This document shows positions 1 through 7,658 of a stretch of DNA of 22,951 nt, piece by piece. Within the stretch, counting starts at the first letter, position 1. Every line of letters begins with the position of its first letter. This DNA comes from JAUVXJ01 sp034430275 (GTDB lineage Bacteria > Chloroflexota > Anaerolineae > UBA7937 > B3-Chlor), in NCBI GenBank assembly GCA_034430275.1, contig DAOUEW010000245.1:1-22951 (forward strand), read 5' to 3'. Under the pieces are notes generated by a model. That model was not told where the DNA came from, did not search any database, and saw nothing but the letters and a program-made list of their open reading frames with translations. The position numbers and the translations under genes were made by a program.

Positions 1-357
1 TGGATCGATATTGTACGTGTCGGGCCTGACGTCGGCCAGGACGGGGACTGCACCCTGATGGACGATGACGTTAGCTGTGGAGCAGAAGGTGAGAGGCGTG
101 GTGATCACTTCATCCCCGGGGCCGATGTTCCCCGCCACCAGGGCCACGTGCAAGCCCGCCGTACAGGAGCTGACGGCGATGGCGTGGGAGGCCCCGACGT
201 GCCTGGCGAAGGCTTCTTCGAACTGCCTGGTCTTGGGGCCCATGGTGATCCAGCCGGAGCGCAGGGTGTCCAGGACCTCCTCGTACTCCTCCTCCCCCAG
301 GCAGGGTGCAAAGGGGGGTAAGAACTCCTCTCTCACAGGGGTCTCTTCGTGGGGCAT
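1..357 (-). CDS. DegT/DnrJ/EryC1/StrS sugar aminotransferase, N-terminal part (cut by window edge)
   Basis: The first 119 residues of a PLP-dependent nucleotide-sugar aminotransferase are visible; the rest lies beyond position 1, including the catalytic lysine. The segment reads SGWITMGPKTRQFEEAF at about residues 34-50, then AVSSCTAGLHVAL and GPGDEVITTPLTF, followed by PVLADVRPDTYNID. These are the substrate/PLP-pocket signatures of the family, and the SGWIT-GPK start resembles ArnB- and perosamine-synthetase-type members. The ATG sits one base after the TGA of the upstream GNAT gene, and GAGGGAG lies 4 nt before the ATG, so the two genes are translated together. Such enzymes put an amino group on C4 (or C3) of a keto-sugar nucleotide. 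Pairing with an acetyltransferase suggests an N-acetylated amino sugar, but the substrate cannot be told from this part. Confidence 0.9.
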   Translation of the reverse strand, partial: MPHEETPVREEFLPPFAPCLGEEEYEEVLDTLRSGWITMGPKTRQFEEAFARHVGASHAIAVSSCTAGLHVALVAGNIGPGDEVITTPLTFCSTANVIVHQGAVPVLADVRPDTYNIDP

Positions 358-358
358 C

Positions 359-1036
359 TCACTCCCTCGTGCTCTTCTCATAGGTGATGGAGAAAGAAGC
401 GTGGTAGGCCCGGGAGGACCTGCTTCTCTCTTCCCAGTGAAGGCTCTCATAGAAGGCTCTGGCCGCCACGTTGTCCTCTCTCACTGACAGGGTCACTTTC
501 GTACATCCGCGGTCGTGAGCGTCGGAAAGGAACAGTTCCGTGAGGCGCTGGGCTATGCCCAGCCGTCTGAAGGACGGATGAACGCCGATGGAGACCAGGC
601 TGGCCGTTTGCGATTCGTCTTGGTTAGGCGTAGCGGTCCCATTGGCGGCCTCCCGCCCACTGAGCATGGTCGAGAGAGCCTGGAGGGCCATGTCCTTTCT
701 CTCCCACACCAGGTGCAGGGTGGCCACCGGGTGGGTGAGCAGTCGGCGGAGCAGGGCGGCGAGCATGGGGACTCCTCGGTGGCGGAAGAGCGAAGAATGG
801 TAGCTTGAGGCCTCGGAGGTGCCGGCCACGAAAGCCACCACTGCACCGGTGGGTTCCAGGGCCACGCGAGCGATGGCCTCTGGGCTGGTCACGTACCAGC
901 CGTACATGGCCTCCAGGAACCTCGGGCCAAAGCGGGTCAGGTAGTAGCCCTCGAAGCAGGCTTGGTGAAGCTTGGCCACCTGTTCCAGGTGCAAACCCGC
1001 CATCCTCTGGAAGCTGAACTCATCGAGGCTGGTCAT
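359..1036 (-). CDS. GNAT-family N-acetyltransferase
   Basis: This 225-residue protein has the acetyl-CoA binding motif of GNAT enzymes near the C-terminal half: SIGVHPSFRRLGIAQRL at about residues 149-165, with RRLGIA matching the (R/Q)xxGx(G/A) pattern. It is followed by VTLSVREDNVAARAFYESLHW at about 181-201, the typical beta-5/alpha-4 segment. I chose the ATG at 1036 because GGAGAG lies 5 nt upstream. An in-frame start at 1084 would lengthen the overlap with the preceding glycosyltransferase gene from 17 to 65 bp and adds residues without family features. Lying directly before a DegT aminotransferase gene, it could acetylate the amino group that enzyme installs, as WecD does for Fuc4N. I see no specific WecD signature, so that role is inference; ribosomal-protein or small-molecule acetylation is possible. 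Confidence 0.85.
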   Translation of the reverse strand: MTSLDEFSFQRMAGLHLEQVAKLHQACFEGYYLTRFGPRFLEAMYGWYVTSPEAIARVALEPTGAVVAFVAGTSEASSYHSSLFRHRGVPMLAALLRRLLTHPVATLHLVWERKDMALQALSTMLSGREAANGTATPNQDESQTASLVSIGVHPSFRRLGIAQRLTELFLSDAHDRGCTKVTLSVREDNVAARAFYESLHWEERSRSSRAYHASFSITYEKSTRE

Positions 1037-2063
1037 GATTCTCTCCGACCGGAGCCATGCCCCGGAGCAGGAAACGTACGACACCTACGAGGAACCCCGT
1101 CCCGTAGGAGAGGTGCAAACAGGCGAAGGCCAGGAGCAGGAGGTGCAGGCAGCTCCAACCCTCCCTGCTGGCTATCCTCAGGGCGAAGAGGAGGGAGGCC
1201 AGCACGTAGCAGCCAGCGACGACACCGAAAAGCAGGGCAAACCGGGGGCTGAACAGACCCAGCGCTGCGCTCACCAAGAGGCAAACCACGAAGAGAGATG
1301 GGATGAGGTGTCGTATCCTGGTCTGGCCAGGATGCCTGCGCATCACTCTCACCTTGCCCCGGCCGTAAGCGAAGTACTGCTTGCACAGGTCCCCAAAGGA
1401 GGAGCGCCCGTAGTAGAAGGACCTGATGGAGGGGGTGAGGAACAGCTTGCCTCCCTGGCTGCGCAGGCGATAGTTGAACTCGTCGTCCTCGCTGCCCACC
1501 AGTTGTTCATCGAACAAGCCGACCCGCTCGAACACGTCTCGACGATAAGCGCCGAAGGCCAGGGTGTCCACGTACTGTTCCTGCTCCGAGTAGCGGAAGA
1601 GGGCGTCTCCCACGCCGAAGGGGCTGCTCATGGCCAGAGCGATGGCTTTCGCGGTGTCCGTCTCCCCCACGGTTTCGATCGCCCCCCCCACGCAATCGGC
1701 CTCCGTGCGGTGGAGATACTCCACACAGCGCGAGACGTAGTCGGGTGCCAGGTAGCAGTGGGCGCTGATGATGGTCACGACGTCGCCGTGCGCCTCTCTG
1801 ATCCCGATGTTGAAGGCCGCCGGGCTGAGCCTCTTCTCGTTGTCCAGCAGCCGAAGGTGGGGTACCCTGTCCCCCACAGCCGACACGATCTCCCTCGAGC
1901 GGTCGGTGGAGCGGCCGTCCAGAACCAGGACCTCGAGCAGCTCGTGCGGGTAGTCTTGGGCGGCCAGGGAATCCAGGCAGCGCTCTATGAACCCCTCCTC
2001 GTTGCGCATAGCCACGATGATGGAGACCATGGGGAGTGTGGTTTCTCTTTCCATCGGTGTCAT
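1020..2063 (-). CDS. Family 2 glycosyltransferase, ExoA-like, with C-terminal membrane segments
   Basis: This 347-residue protein has a GT-A fold domain at residues about 12-245 (VSIIVAMRNEEGFIERCL, then VLVLDGRSTDRS at 46-56 and EDDEFNYRLR at 192-201, the usual acidic pair before the acceptor site). About three hydrophobic stretches follow (253-271, 274-296 and 306-334), which anchor it at the cytoplasmic membrane. Layout and motifs resemble ExoA of succinoglycan synthesis, which adds a sugar from a nucleotide donor to a lipid-linked oligosaccharide. At about residue 99-103, where relatives usually carry an Asp-containing metal-binding motif, the sequence reads ISAHC. The gene overlaps the upstream GT4 gene by 4 bp (ATGA) and the GNAT gene by 17 bp. 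An alternative ATG three codons downstream is possible. Donor and acceptor sugars are unknown. Confidence 0.92.
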   Translation of the reverse strand: MTPMERETTLPMVSIIVAMRNEEGFIERCLDSLAAQDYPHELLEVLVLDGRSTDRSREIVSAVGDRVPHLRLLDNEKRLSPAAFNIGIREAHGDVVTIISAHCYLAPDYVSRCVEYLHRTEADCVGGAIETVGETDTAKAIALAMSSPFGVGDALFRYSEQEQYVDTLAFGAYRRDVFERVGLFDEQLVGSEDDEFNYRLRSQGGKLFLTPSIRSFYYGRSSFGDLCKQYFAYGRGKVRVMRRHPGQTRIRHLIPSLFVVCLLVSAALGLFSPRFALLFGVVAGCYVLASLLFALRIASREGWSCLHLLLLAFACLHLSYGTGFLVGVVRFLLRGMAPVGENHDQPR

Positions 2064-3202
2064 CCCGCGTTTGGAGTGCCGAGAAGGGTGGCGTACAGCG
2101 ATAGGAGCTTCTTCTCCTGCGTCTCCCAGTTGAACCGTTCCTGGACCGCCTGAAGTCCGTTTCTACCCATCCGGGCTGCGCCTTCAGGGTCCTCCAGGAT
2201 GCGCTCCATGGCCGAAGCGATCTCTTCCACGTCCTGGGCACGCACCAGGATACCGCAGCCGGCCTCGGAGACCACCTCACGGATGAAGGGGAAATCGCTG
2301 GCGATGACCGGGACGCTGGCGCTCATATACTCGAAGAGCTTGTTGGGCGTGCCCAGCACGTTGTTGGGCGTGGGACGGAAACAGAGCAGGCCCGCCACGG
2401 CGTCCTGCAACAGCGGAGGGATGGCCTCGTAGGGCAGCAGACCCAGGTACTTGAAGCGGCTATGCGGGCGTTGGCCCTCCAGAAGCTCCCTGAACCCTTC
2501 TTCGGCGACGTGGCCGATACGTCCGGCGCAGAGCAGTTCCACGTCGCTCTCTTCGAGGCGTGTCAGGGCCTGCGCGCACTCGTGCAGACCCCGGTCGTCG
2601 GAAATCCTTCCGGCGTAGACGAAATAGCGGATAGGCCGTTGTCCCGCCGAGTGTGTGGTCTGCTGTATTCTCTCGGCGGGCTCGAGCCTGGAGTAGTTGA
2701 AGACGGTAGCTACGCGGCTCTTGCCTCTGAAACGTTCCGCCAGGTGTTCGTTGACCACCACCACGCCGTCCATCCATCGTGCCGCGGTCTCCTCGACCAC
2801 CTTGAACAGGACGGAGAAAGGCTTCCTCAGCCAGGCAGGTATCCACTCCTTGGTCAGGATGTCCTCAGGGTAGTTCTCGTGTACGTCGTAGACGACCGGT
2901 CTTCCCAAGAGGAGCTTGAGCAGTCCGCCCACCATCAGCAGCTCTGGGTCGTGGAAATGGTAGATGTCTGCCCTCTCGCGCAAGGCGATCCTGAGCACGC
3001 GCCACCAGTTCAGTGGTCGCAGCCATCTGGAAGCAGGTTGGGGCAGCCCCAGGACGCGCACGCCGTCAACCAGGCTCTCCCCAACGTCTCCGACGGCGAC
3101 GAGGATGACCTCGTAGCCTGCTTGAGCCAGGCTGCGGGCCTGCTTCTGGAAGATGCGGACGTCGAAGCAAGGATGAACCGAGCTGAGGATACACACCTTC
3201 AT
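2060..3202 (-). CDS. Family 4 glycosyltransferase
   Basis: This 380-residue protein has a GT-B fold. The N-terminal domain opens MKVCILSSVHPCFDVRIF and carries HFHDPELL (82-89) and DVHENYPEDI (106-115). The C-terminal donor-binding domain has GRISDDRGL (198-206) and PNKLFEYMSASVPVIAS (286-302), the conserved E/phosphate-binding region of Glycos_transf_1 proteins. The start at 3202 shares its first base with the TGA of the upstream epimerase gene (TGATG). A longer in-frame reading up to 3370 would lie almost wholly inside that gene and gives arginine-rich sequence unlike the family. No signal peptide or membrane segment is seen, as expected for a cytoplasmic enzyme acting at the membrane surface. 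It likely adds one sugar to the lipid-linked repeat unit; the sugar is unknown. Confidence 0.92.
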   Translation of the reverse strand: MKVCILSSVHPCFDVRIFQKQARSLAQAGYEVILVAVGDVGESLVDGVRVLGLPQPASRWLRPLNWWRVLRIALRERADIYHFHDPELLMVGGLLKLLLGRPVVYDVHENYPEDILTKEWIPAWLRKPFSVLFKVVEETAARWMDGVVVVNEHLAERFRGKSRVATVFNYSRLEPAERIQQTTHSAGQRPIRYFVYAGRISDDRGLHECAQALTRLEESDVELLCAGRIGHVAEEGFRELLEGQRPHSRFKYLGLLPYEAIPPLLQDAVAGLLCFRPTPNNVLGTPNKLFEYMSASVPVIASDFPFIREVVSEAGCGILVRAQDVEEIASAMERILEDPEGAARMGRNGLQAVQERFNWETQEKKLLSLYATLLGTPNAG

Positions 3203-4263
3203 CAGGACAGCACCGATGCGAGCTGTCGCACGATCCTCTCGCTGGCCTTGCCGTCTCCGAAGACCTTGGGCAACTCTCCCTGGGGCCGGAACGAACGCAC
3301 GGCGTCGAGGATGCGTGTCTTGTCCGCACCCACCAGGGTGTTCCACCCGGCTTGAACGGTCTCCACCCACTCGGTCTCCTCCCGGAGGGTCACGCAGGGC
3401 ACGCCGAAGAAGAACGCTTCCTTCTGCACGCCGCCGGAGTCCGTCAGCACCAGCCTGGCGTTCTTCTCCAGGTTCAGCATTTCCAGATAGCTGACCGGCT
3501 CCAGCACCCGCAGATGGGGCGATGCCCTGAAGCCGATTTGCTCCATGGCCCGCCTCGTCCTGAGATGTGCAGGGAAGATGACCGCCTCCTCTGTCTCGTT
3601 CAACGCCTGGAGGATGCTGGACAAGTTCTCCGCATCGTCGGTGTTGCTGACACGGTGCACCGTAGCCAGCAGGTAGGCCCCCGATGGGAGGCCCAGGGAG
3701 TTCAGGAGGTGAGAGGACTTCTCCACGGTGTCCATGCTCTGGAGGACGGCGTCATACATCACGTCGCCCACGTTGTGCACGCCTGCGGTGATACCCTCCC
3801 GAGCGAGGTTGCCCACGGCGATCTCCGTGGGGCAGAAGAGGAGGTCTGCCACGTGGTCGGTAAGGACGCGGTTGATCTCCTCGGGCATGGTTCGGTTGAA
3901 GCTGCGCAGCCCCGCCTCCACGTGGGCCACGGGCAGGTGGAGCTTGGCCGCAGACAGGGCGCCGGCCAGGGTGGAGTTGGTGTCGCCGTAGACTACGACA
4001 CAGTGGGGCTGCTCTCTGATCAGGGTCTCCTCGATCCCCACGAGCATTTCCCCGGTCTGTCTGCCGTGGCTGGCCGAACCCACGCCCAGGTTGTAGTCCG
4101 GCTCCGGGATGCCCAGTTCGTCGAAGAACACGGCCGACATGGCGTAGTCGTAGTGCTGGCCGGTGTGGATCAGCACGTGCTGGTGCTCTTTGCGCAGCTC
4201 TCTGTCCAGCGGAGCTGTTTTGATGAACTGAGGGCGGGCACCCACGATGGAGGCGACTTTCAT
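3202..4263 (-). CDS. wbpI: WbpI-like UDP-sugar 2-epimerase (non-hydrolysing; UDP-GlcNAc3NAcA or UDP-GlcNAc)
   Basis: About 353 residues, full length for the non-hydrolysing UDP-GlcNAc 2-epimerase superfamily. Motifs in order: GARPQFIK near the start, HTGQHYD, YGDTNSTLAGAL, HVEAGLRSFNRTMPEEINR and LTDSGGVQKEAFFFGVPCVT. GARPQFIK, HTGQHYD and RSFN-MPEEINR resemble WbpI of Pseudomonas aeruginosa more than E. coli WecB, which has GTRPEAIK at the first position. Together with the wbpB, wbpE and wbpD homologues in the same operon this favours C2 epimerisation of UDP-2,3-diacetamido-2,3-dideoxyglucuronate to the manno form. Plain UDP-GlcNAc to UDP-ManNAc conversion remains possible. A GTG lies immediately before the ATG at 4263. 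The usual HPRT segment reads HLRT here. The gene follows the dehydrogenase by 9 bp. Confidence 0.93.
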   Translation of the reverse strand: MKVASIVGARPQFIKTAPLDRELRKEHQHVLIHTGQHYDYAMSAVFFDELGIPEPDYNLGVGSASHGRQTGEMLVGIEETLIREQPHCVVVYGDTNSTLAGALSAAKLHLPVAHVEAGLRSFNRTMPEEINRVLTDHVADLLFCPTEIAVGNLAREGITAGVHNVGDVMYDAVLQSMDTVEKSSHLLNSLGLPSGAYLLATVHRVSNTDDAENLSSILQALNETEEAVIFPAHLRTRRAMEQIGFRASPHLRVLEPVSYLEMLNLEKNARLVLTDSGGVQKEAFFFGVPCVTLREETEWVETVQAGWNTLVGADKTRILDAVRSFRPQGELPKVFGDGKASERIVRQLASVLS

Positions 4264-4272
4264 CACCGGTGC

Positions 4273-5589
4273 TCAGCGGTTGCCCACGCCGGCGTAGAAG
4301 AAGCCCAGATCCCGAGCCTTCTTCTTGTCGAAGAGGTTCCGGCCATCGATGAGGACGGGAGTAGCCAGCCAGGCTTTGAGATCGGCCAGGTCGAGGGCGC
4401 GATACTCTTCGTGGGCCACCATCAGGATAACGCAGTCACTGGCGGTGACGGCTTGCTGGAGTGGCGCATCGTACTCCTCGAAGAAGGGATCGTGGATGGT
4501 GACCTTGGCCCCTAGCGCCTTCAAGCGTTCCACCAGGGCCATGGTCGGCGAGTTACGATCATCTGCAGTGTTCTCCAGATAGGAGTATCCCAGGACCATC
4601 ACCTTCGCTTCCCTGATGTCCTTGCCTGCCTCTGCCAACCCCTCCTCGGCCAACTCAGCCACGTGGAGGGGCATGTGGTCGTTGATCTCTCGGGCCGTCG
4701 GGATGAGCCGGGCCTGGAGCTTGCCTCTGGTCCCATACACCAGGAGCCAGGGGTCTTTGGGGATACAATGACCGCCGACGCCAGCCCCGGGCAGGTGCAT
4801 GGCCCTGAGAGGAGACTTGTTCACCAACTCCCTCACCCGATAGACGTCGGCGCCGACGTTCTCGCACAGGAGAGCCATCTCGTTGGCCAAGGCGATCTGC
4901 ACGTCCCGGTAGGTGTTCTCCGTGGCCTTTACCAACTCCGCCGTCAAGACGTCGGTGAGGTCCAGGTCGGCCTCGACGAGGTGCCTGTACAGCTCTCTGG
5001 CCAACTCGGCAGCGTAGGGGGTCGAACCGCCGATCACTCTGCTGCAAGTCCGCAGATTTGCCAGCAGCTTGCCAGGCATAACTCGCTCCGGGCAGTGGAC
5101 GAGATGAAAACCCTCGTTGGCCTTCTTCCCTGAAGTCTCCTCGAGGAGAGGCCTGACCACCCCTTCCATGGTCCCAGGGGCGATAGTGGATTCCACGATC
5201 ACCAGAGCACCCGTCTGGATAGAAGGTCCCAGGTCCCTCAGAGCGCCCTTCAAGGCCTCGTATCTAGGGGCCTTGGAGACGGCATCCACCGGCGTCTCCA
5301 CCGCAATGAGGATCACGGAAGCTTCCCGGCAGTCCTGGGGATCGTTGCTGACCTGCAACCTGCCGCTCTGGATGGCCTCTTTCAGCAACTCAGCCAGTCT
5401 GGGCTCGTGTCCACTGATGGGGCAGATGGCTGCCGCGATCTGTGCGGCCTTGTCGTGATCGCGCTCGATGCCCAGGACCCGGAACCCCGCGTGGGCCAGC
5501 GCACAGGCCACCGCCAGCCCCACGTACCCCAGCCCGATCACGGCCGTGACTGCCCGCTTGCTGCGGATGGCCTCCGCCAGGTCCTCCAT
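4273..5589 (-). CDS. UDP-N-acetylhexosamine 6-dehydrogenase (WecC/WbpA family)
   Basis: This 438-residue NAD-dependent enzyme of the UDP-glucose/GDP-mannose dehydrogenase family oxidises C6 of a UDP-sugar to a carboxylate in two steps. Visible are the Rossmann motif GLGYVGL (19-25), ESTIAPGT (133-140), the segment CPERVMPGKLLANLR (166-180), KATENTYRDVQIALANE (221-237) and the active-site loop PGAGVGGHCIPKDPWLL, with catalytic Cys275. The CPERV-PG and GGHCIPKDPW forms resemble UDP-ManNAc dehydrogenases (WecC), but neighbours that modify C3 of a glucuronic acid suggest it works as the UDP-GlcNAc 6-dehydrogenase, the first step of the wbp pathway. Sequence alone does not settle GlcNAc against ManNAc. 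It starts 3 bp after the WbpB-like gene stops. Confidence 0.92.
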   Translation of the reverse strand: MEDLAEAIRSKRAVTAVIGLGYVGLAVACALAHAGFRVLGIERDHDKAAQIAAAICPISGHEPRLAELLKEAIQSGRLQVSNDPQDCREASVILIAVETPVDAVSKAPRYEALKGALRDLGPSIQTGALVIVESTIAPGTMEGVVRPLLEETSGKKANEGFHLVHCPERVMPGKLLANLRTCSRVIGGSTPYAAELARELYRHLVEADLDLTDVLTAELVKATENTYRDVQIALANEMALLCENVGADVYRVRELVNKSPLRAMHLPGAGVGGHCIPKDPWLLVYGTRGKLQARLIPTAREINDHMPLHVAELAEEGLAEAGKDIREAKVMVLGYSYLENTADDRNSPTMALVERLKALGAKVTIHDPFFEEYDAPLQQAVTASDCVILMVAHEEYRALDLADLKAWLATPVLIDGRNLFDKKKARDLGFFYAGVGNR

Positions 5590-5592
5590 GGC

Positions 5593-6585
5593 TCAGAACT
5601 CCACTATTCTGTGCTCCTGGCCAGAGTCGACCAGTGCCTTGGCCAGGGCGAGAGCCTTGATGCCGTCTCTGCCGGTCACGGGCGGTTGGGTTCCCCCTTC
5701 CACGCACCTCACGAACGACTCCAATTCCGCGTACAGAGGCTCTCTCTTCCCGATCTTGATCTTGATCATATCGCCTTCGCCGACGCCATTGAGCATGCCC
5801 AGTCTGTCCCAGTCGCTGTCGATGTACTCGTTCTCATACAGGTACAGGTCCTGGGTCAGGTAGTTGACCACGAACAGACCCTTCTCCCCGGTGACGTACA
5901 GCTCCCTCACCTTGGTTGGTGTCAACCAGTTTACGTCCAGGACGCCCACCACTCCGTTGTCGAACCTGAGCAGGCCCGAGAGGGAGTCCTCGTGCTCGGT
6001 GTGGATCTCTTGCTCGGTCTCGGCGTACACCCGCACCACGTCGGTCTGCGTCAAATGACACATCACGTCCAGATCGTGGGTGGCCAGGTCTATCACCACT
6101 CCCACGTCACGAACGCGATGAGGGAACGGACCCAGCCGGCGCACGTGGATCTGGAACATCTTGCCCAGTTGCCCGTCGTCGAGCCTACGCTTTAGCTCCA
6201 CTACCGCCGGGTTGAACCGTTCCACGTGTCCCACCATCAGTGTGAGGCCCTTCTCCTCGGCTCGCGAGACCATCTCCTCGGCGTGAGATAGGGTGTCGGC
6301 GATGGGCTTCTCCACCAGCAGGTGGCATCCCTGGCCCGTGGCCTCCAGGGCGACTTCGTGGTGTAGCCTGGTGGGCACAGCGATAGAGACCACGTCTGGT
6401 TTCTCCTCGCCCAACAGACGCCTATAATCTGTGTAGTACCTGGCTCTGTATCGAGAGGCCGTCTGTCTGGCTGAGGCAACGTCGATGTCAGAGACAGCCA
6501 CCAGGGCCACCCCGTCGAGTTCGTCGTATACTCGTGCGTGGTTCTTGCCCATGGAGCCCGCGCCGATCACGGCAGCCTTGATCAT
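5593..6585 (-). CDS. wbpB: WbpB/WlbA-like Gfo/Idh/MocA oxidoreductase (UDP-GlcNAcA 3-dehydrogenase)
   Basis: This 330-residue protein opens with a Rossmann motif, VIGAGSMGKNHARVY (6-20), and has the family catalytic EKP at 92-94, GHVERFNPAV at 119-128 and DLATHDLDVM at 166-175, in which Asp and His contribute to the active site. Gfo/Idh/MocA enzymes occur in many sugar pathways. Here it overlaps a DegT aminotransferase by 4 bp (ATGA) and is next to an LbH acetyltransferase, the same trio as wbpB-wbpE-wbpD. The inferred reaction is oxidation of C3 of UDP-GlcNAc-uronate to the 3-keto form, which the aminotransferase then uses. In WbpB/WlbA enzymes the NADH is recycled by 2-oxoglutarate; whether this holds here is not visible. 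Confidence 0.92.
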   Translation of the reverse strand: MIKAAVIGAGSMGKNHARVYDELDGVALVAVSDIDVASARQTASRYRARYYTDYRRLLGEEKPDVVSIAVPTRLHHEVALEATGQGCHLLVEKPIADTLSHAEEMVSRAEEKGLTLMVGHVERFNPAVVELKRRLDDGQLGKMFQIHVRRLGPFPHRVRDVGVVIDLATHDLDVMCHLTQTDVVRVYAETEQEIHTEHEDSLSGLLRFDNGVVGVLDVNWLTPTKVRELYVTGEKGLFVVNYLTQDLYLYENEYIDSDWDRLGMLNGVGEGDMIKIKIGKREPLYAELESFVRCVEGGTQPPVTGRDGIKALALAKALVDSGQEHRIVEF

Positions 6586-7658
6586 AGCTTCGAAACCTCA
6601 CTGGCTATCTTGTCCAGCTCCTCTGGGGTGAGGCCGGGGTGGACGGGAAGCGAAAGGACTTCGCGGCTCATCCTTTCGGCCACCGGCAGCGAATCGTCGA
6701 ACCCCAGTTCTCGGTAGAGGGGCTGTTGATGGACCGGGAGAGGGTAGTACACCCTGGCTCCGATGCCCGCCTGGGCCAGCTTCTCCAGCGCTCCGTCGCG
6801 GTCGTGCCTCACACGCACGGTGTACTGGTGGAAGACGTGCTCGTATCCCTCCTTCACTCGTGGTGTGACCACGTTGGAGAGTCGCTCGGTCAGGTAGGAG
6901 GCGTTCTCGATGCGCTTGCGGTTCCATGAAGGCAGCTTCCTGAGCTGGACCAGCCCCATGGCGGCCTGTAGTTCGGTCATCCTGAAGTTGTAGCCCGGCG
7001 CCACGTGGTGATAGAGCTGGCTCTGACCGTGGTTCCTGATCAACCGGGCTCGCTCGGCTATCTTGTCGTCTCCGGTCGTGATCATGCCACCCTCCGCGGT
7101 GGTCATGTTCTTGCTGGGGTAGAAGGAGAAGCAGCCTGTCCCGTAGCTGCCCACCTTCTGGCCTCGAATGGCAGCACCGTGAGCCTGGCACGCATCCTCG
7201 ATCACCACCAGGTTGTGCGTGCTGGCTAAGTCCATGATCCCATCCATGTTGCAGGGATAGCCGTATAGGTGGACGGGCATGATGGCCCTGGTGCGGGAGG
7301 TGACTTTACTCTCGATGAGCGCAGGATCTATGTTGTACGACTCTTCTTCTATGTCCACGAAGATGGGTCTGGCCCCCGTGAACAGGATGGAATTGGCGGA
7401 AGCGACGAAGGTGAAGGGCGAGGTGATTACCTCGTCCCCAAGACCGATGCGGTGGGCCAGCAGCGCTGTGAGCAGAGCGGTGGTGCCTGAAGAGGTGGCG
7501 ATGGCGTGTTGCACCCCGCAAAAGCGGGCGAACTCCTCTTCGAACTCCTGCACCTTGGGCCCCTGAGCCAGTCGGCCCGACTCGAGGACCGCGAGAACTG
7601 CTTCCTTTTCTTCATTGCCGATCAAGGGCTTAGATATCGGAATCACGCTGCGCCTCAT
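6582..7658 (-). CDS. wbpE: WbpE/WlbC-like DegT aminotransferase (3-amino transfer to UDP-3-keto-GlcNAcA)
   Basis: A complete 358-residue PLP enzyme. Key parts are TSSGTTALLTALL (55-67), GDEVITSPFTFVASAN (74-89), EDACQAHGA (154-162, Asp155 contacting the PLP ring nitrogen) and FYPSKNMTTAEGGM (179-192, Lys183 forming the Schiff base). Its position between the WbpB-like dehydrogenase and the WbpD-like acetyltransferase supports glutamate-dependent amination of C3. The ATG at 7658 overlaps the wbpD-like gene by 29 bp and has no good ribosome site. A GTG at 7646 (protein starting at IPISKPL) has GAGG six bases upstream and is a plausible real start. The stop overlaps the next start by 4 bp. Confidence 0.92.
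   Translation of the reverse strand: MRRSVIPISKPLIGNEEKEAVLAVLESGRLAQGPKVQEFEEEFARFCGVQHAIATSSGTTALLTALLAHRIGLGDEVITSPFTFVASANSILFTGARPIFVDIEEESYNIDPALIESKVTSRTRAIMPVHLYGYPCNMDGIMDLASTHNLVVIEDACQAHGAAIRGQKVGSYGTGCFSFYPSKNMTTAEGGMITTGDDKIAERARLIRNHGQSQLYHHVAPGYNFRMTELQAAMGLVQLRKLPSWNRKRIENASYLTERLSNVVTPRVKEGYEHVFHQYTVRVRHDRDGALEKLAQAGIGARVYYPLPVHQQPLYRELGFDDSLPVAERMSREVLSLPVHPGLTPEELDKIASEVSKL

Noticed and set aside
972..2153. Plus-strand open frame of 393 codons opposite the GT2 gene
   Set aside because: It mirrors the GT2 coding sequence, as is common in GC-rich DNA, and its translation shows no family motif.
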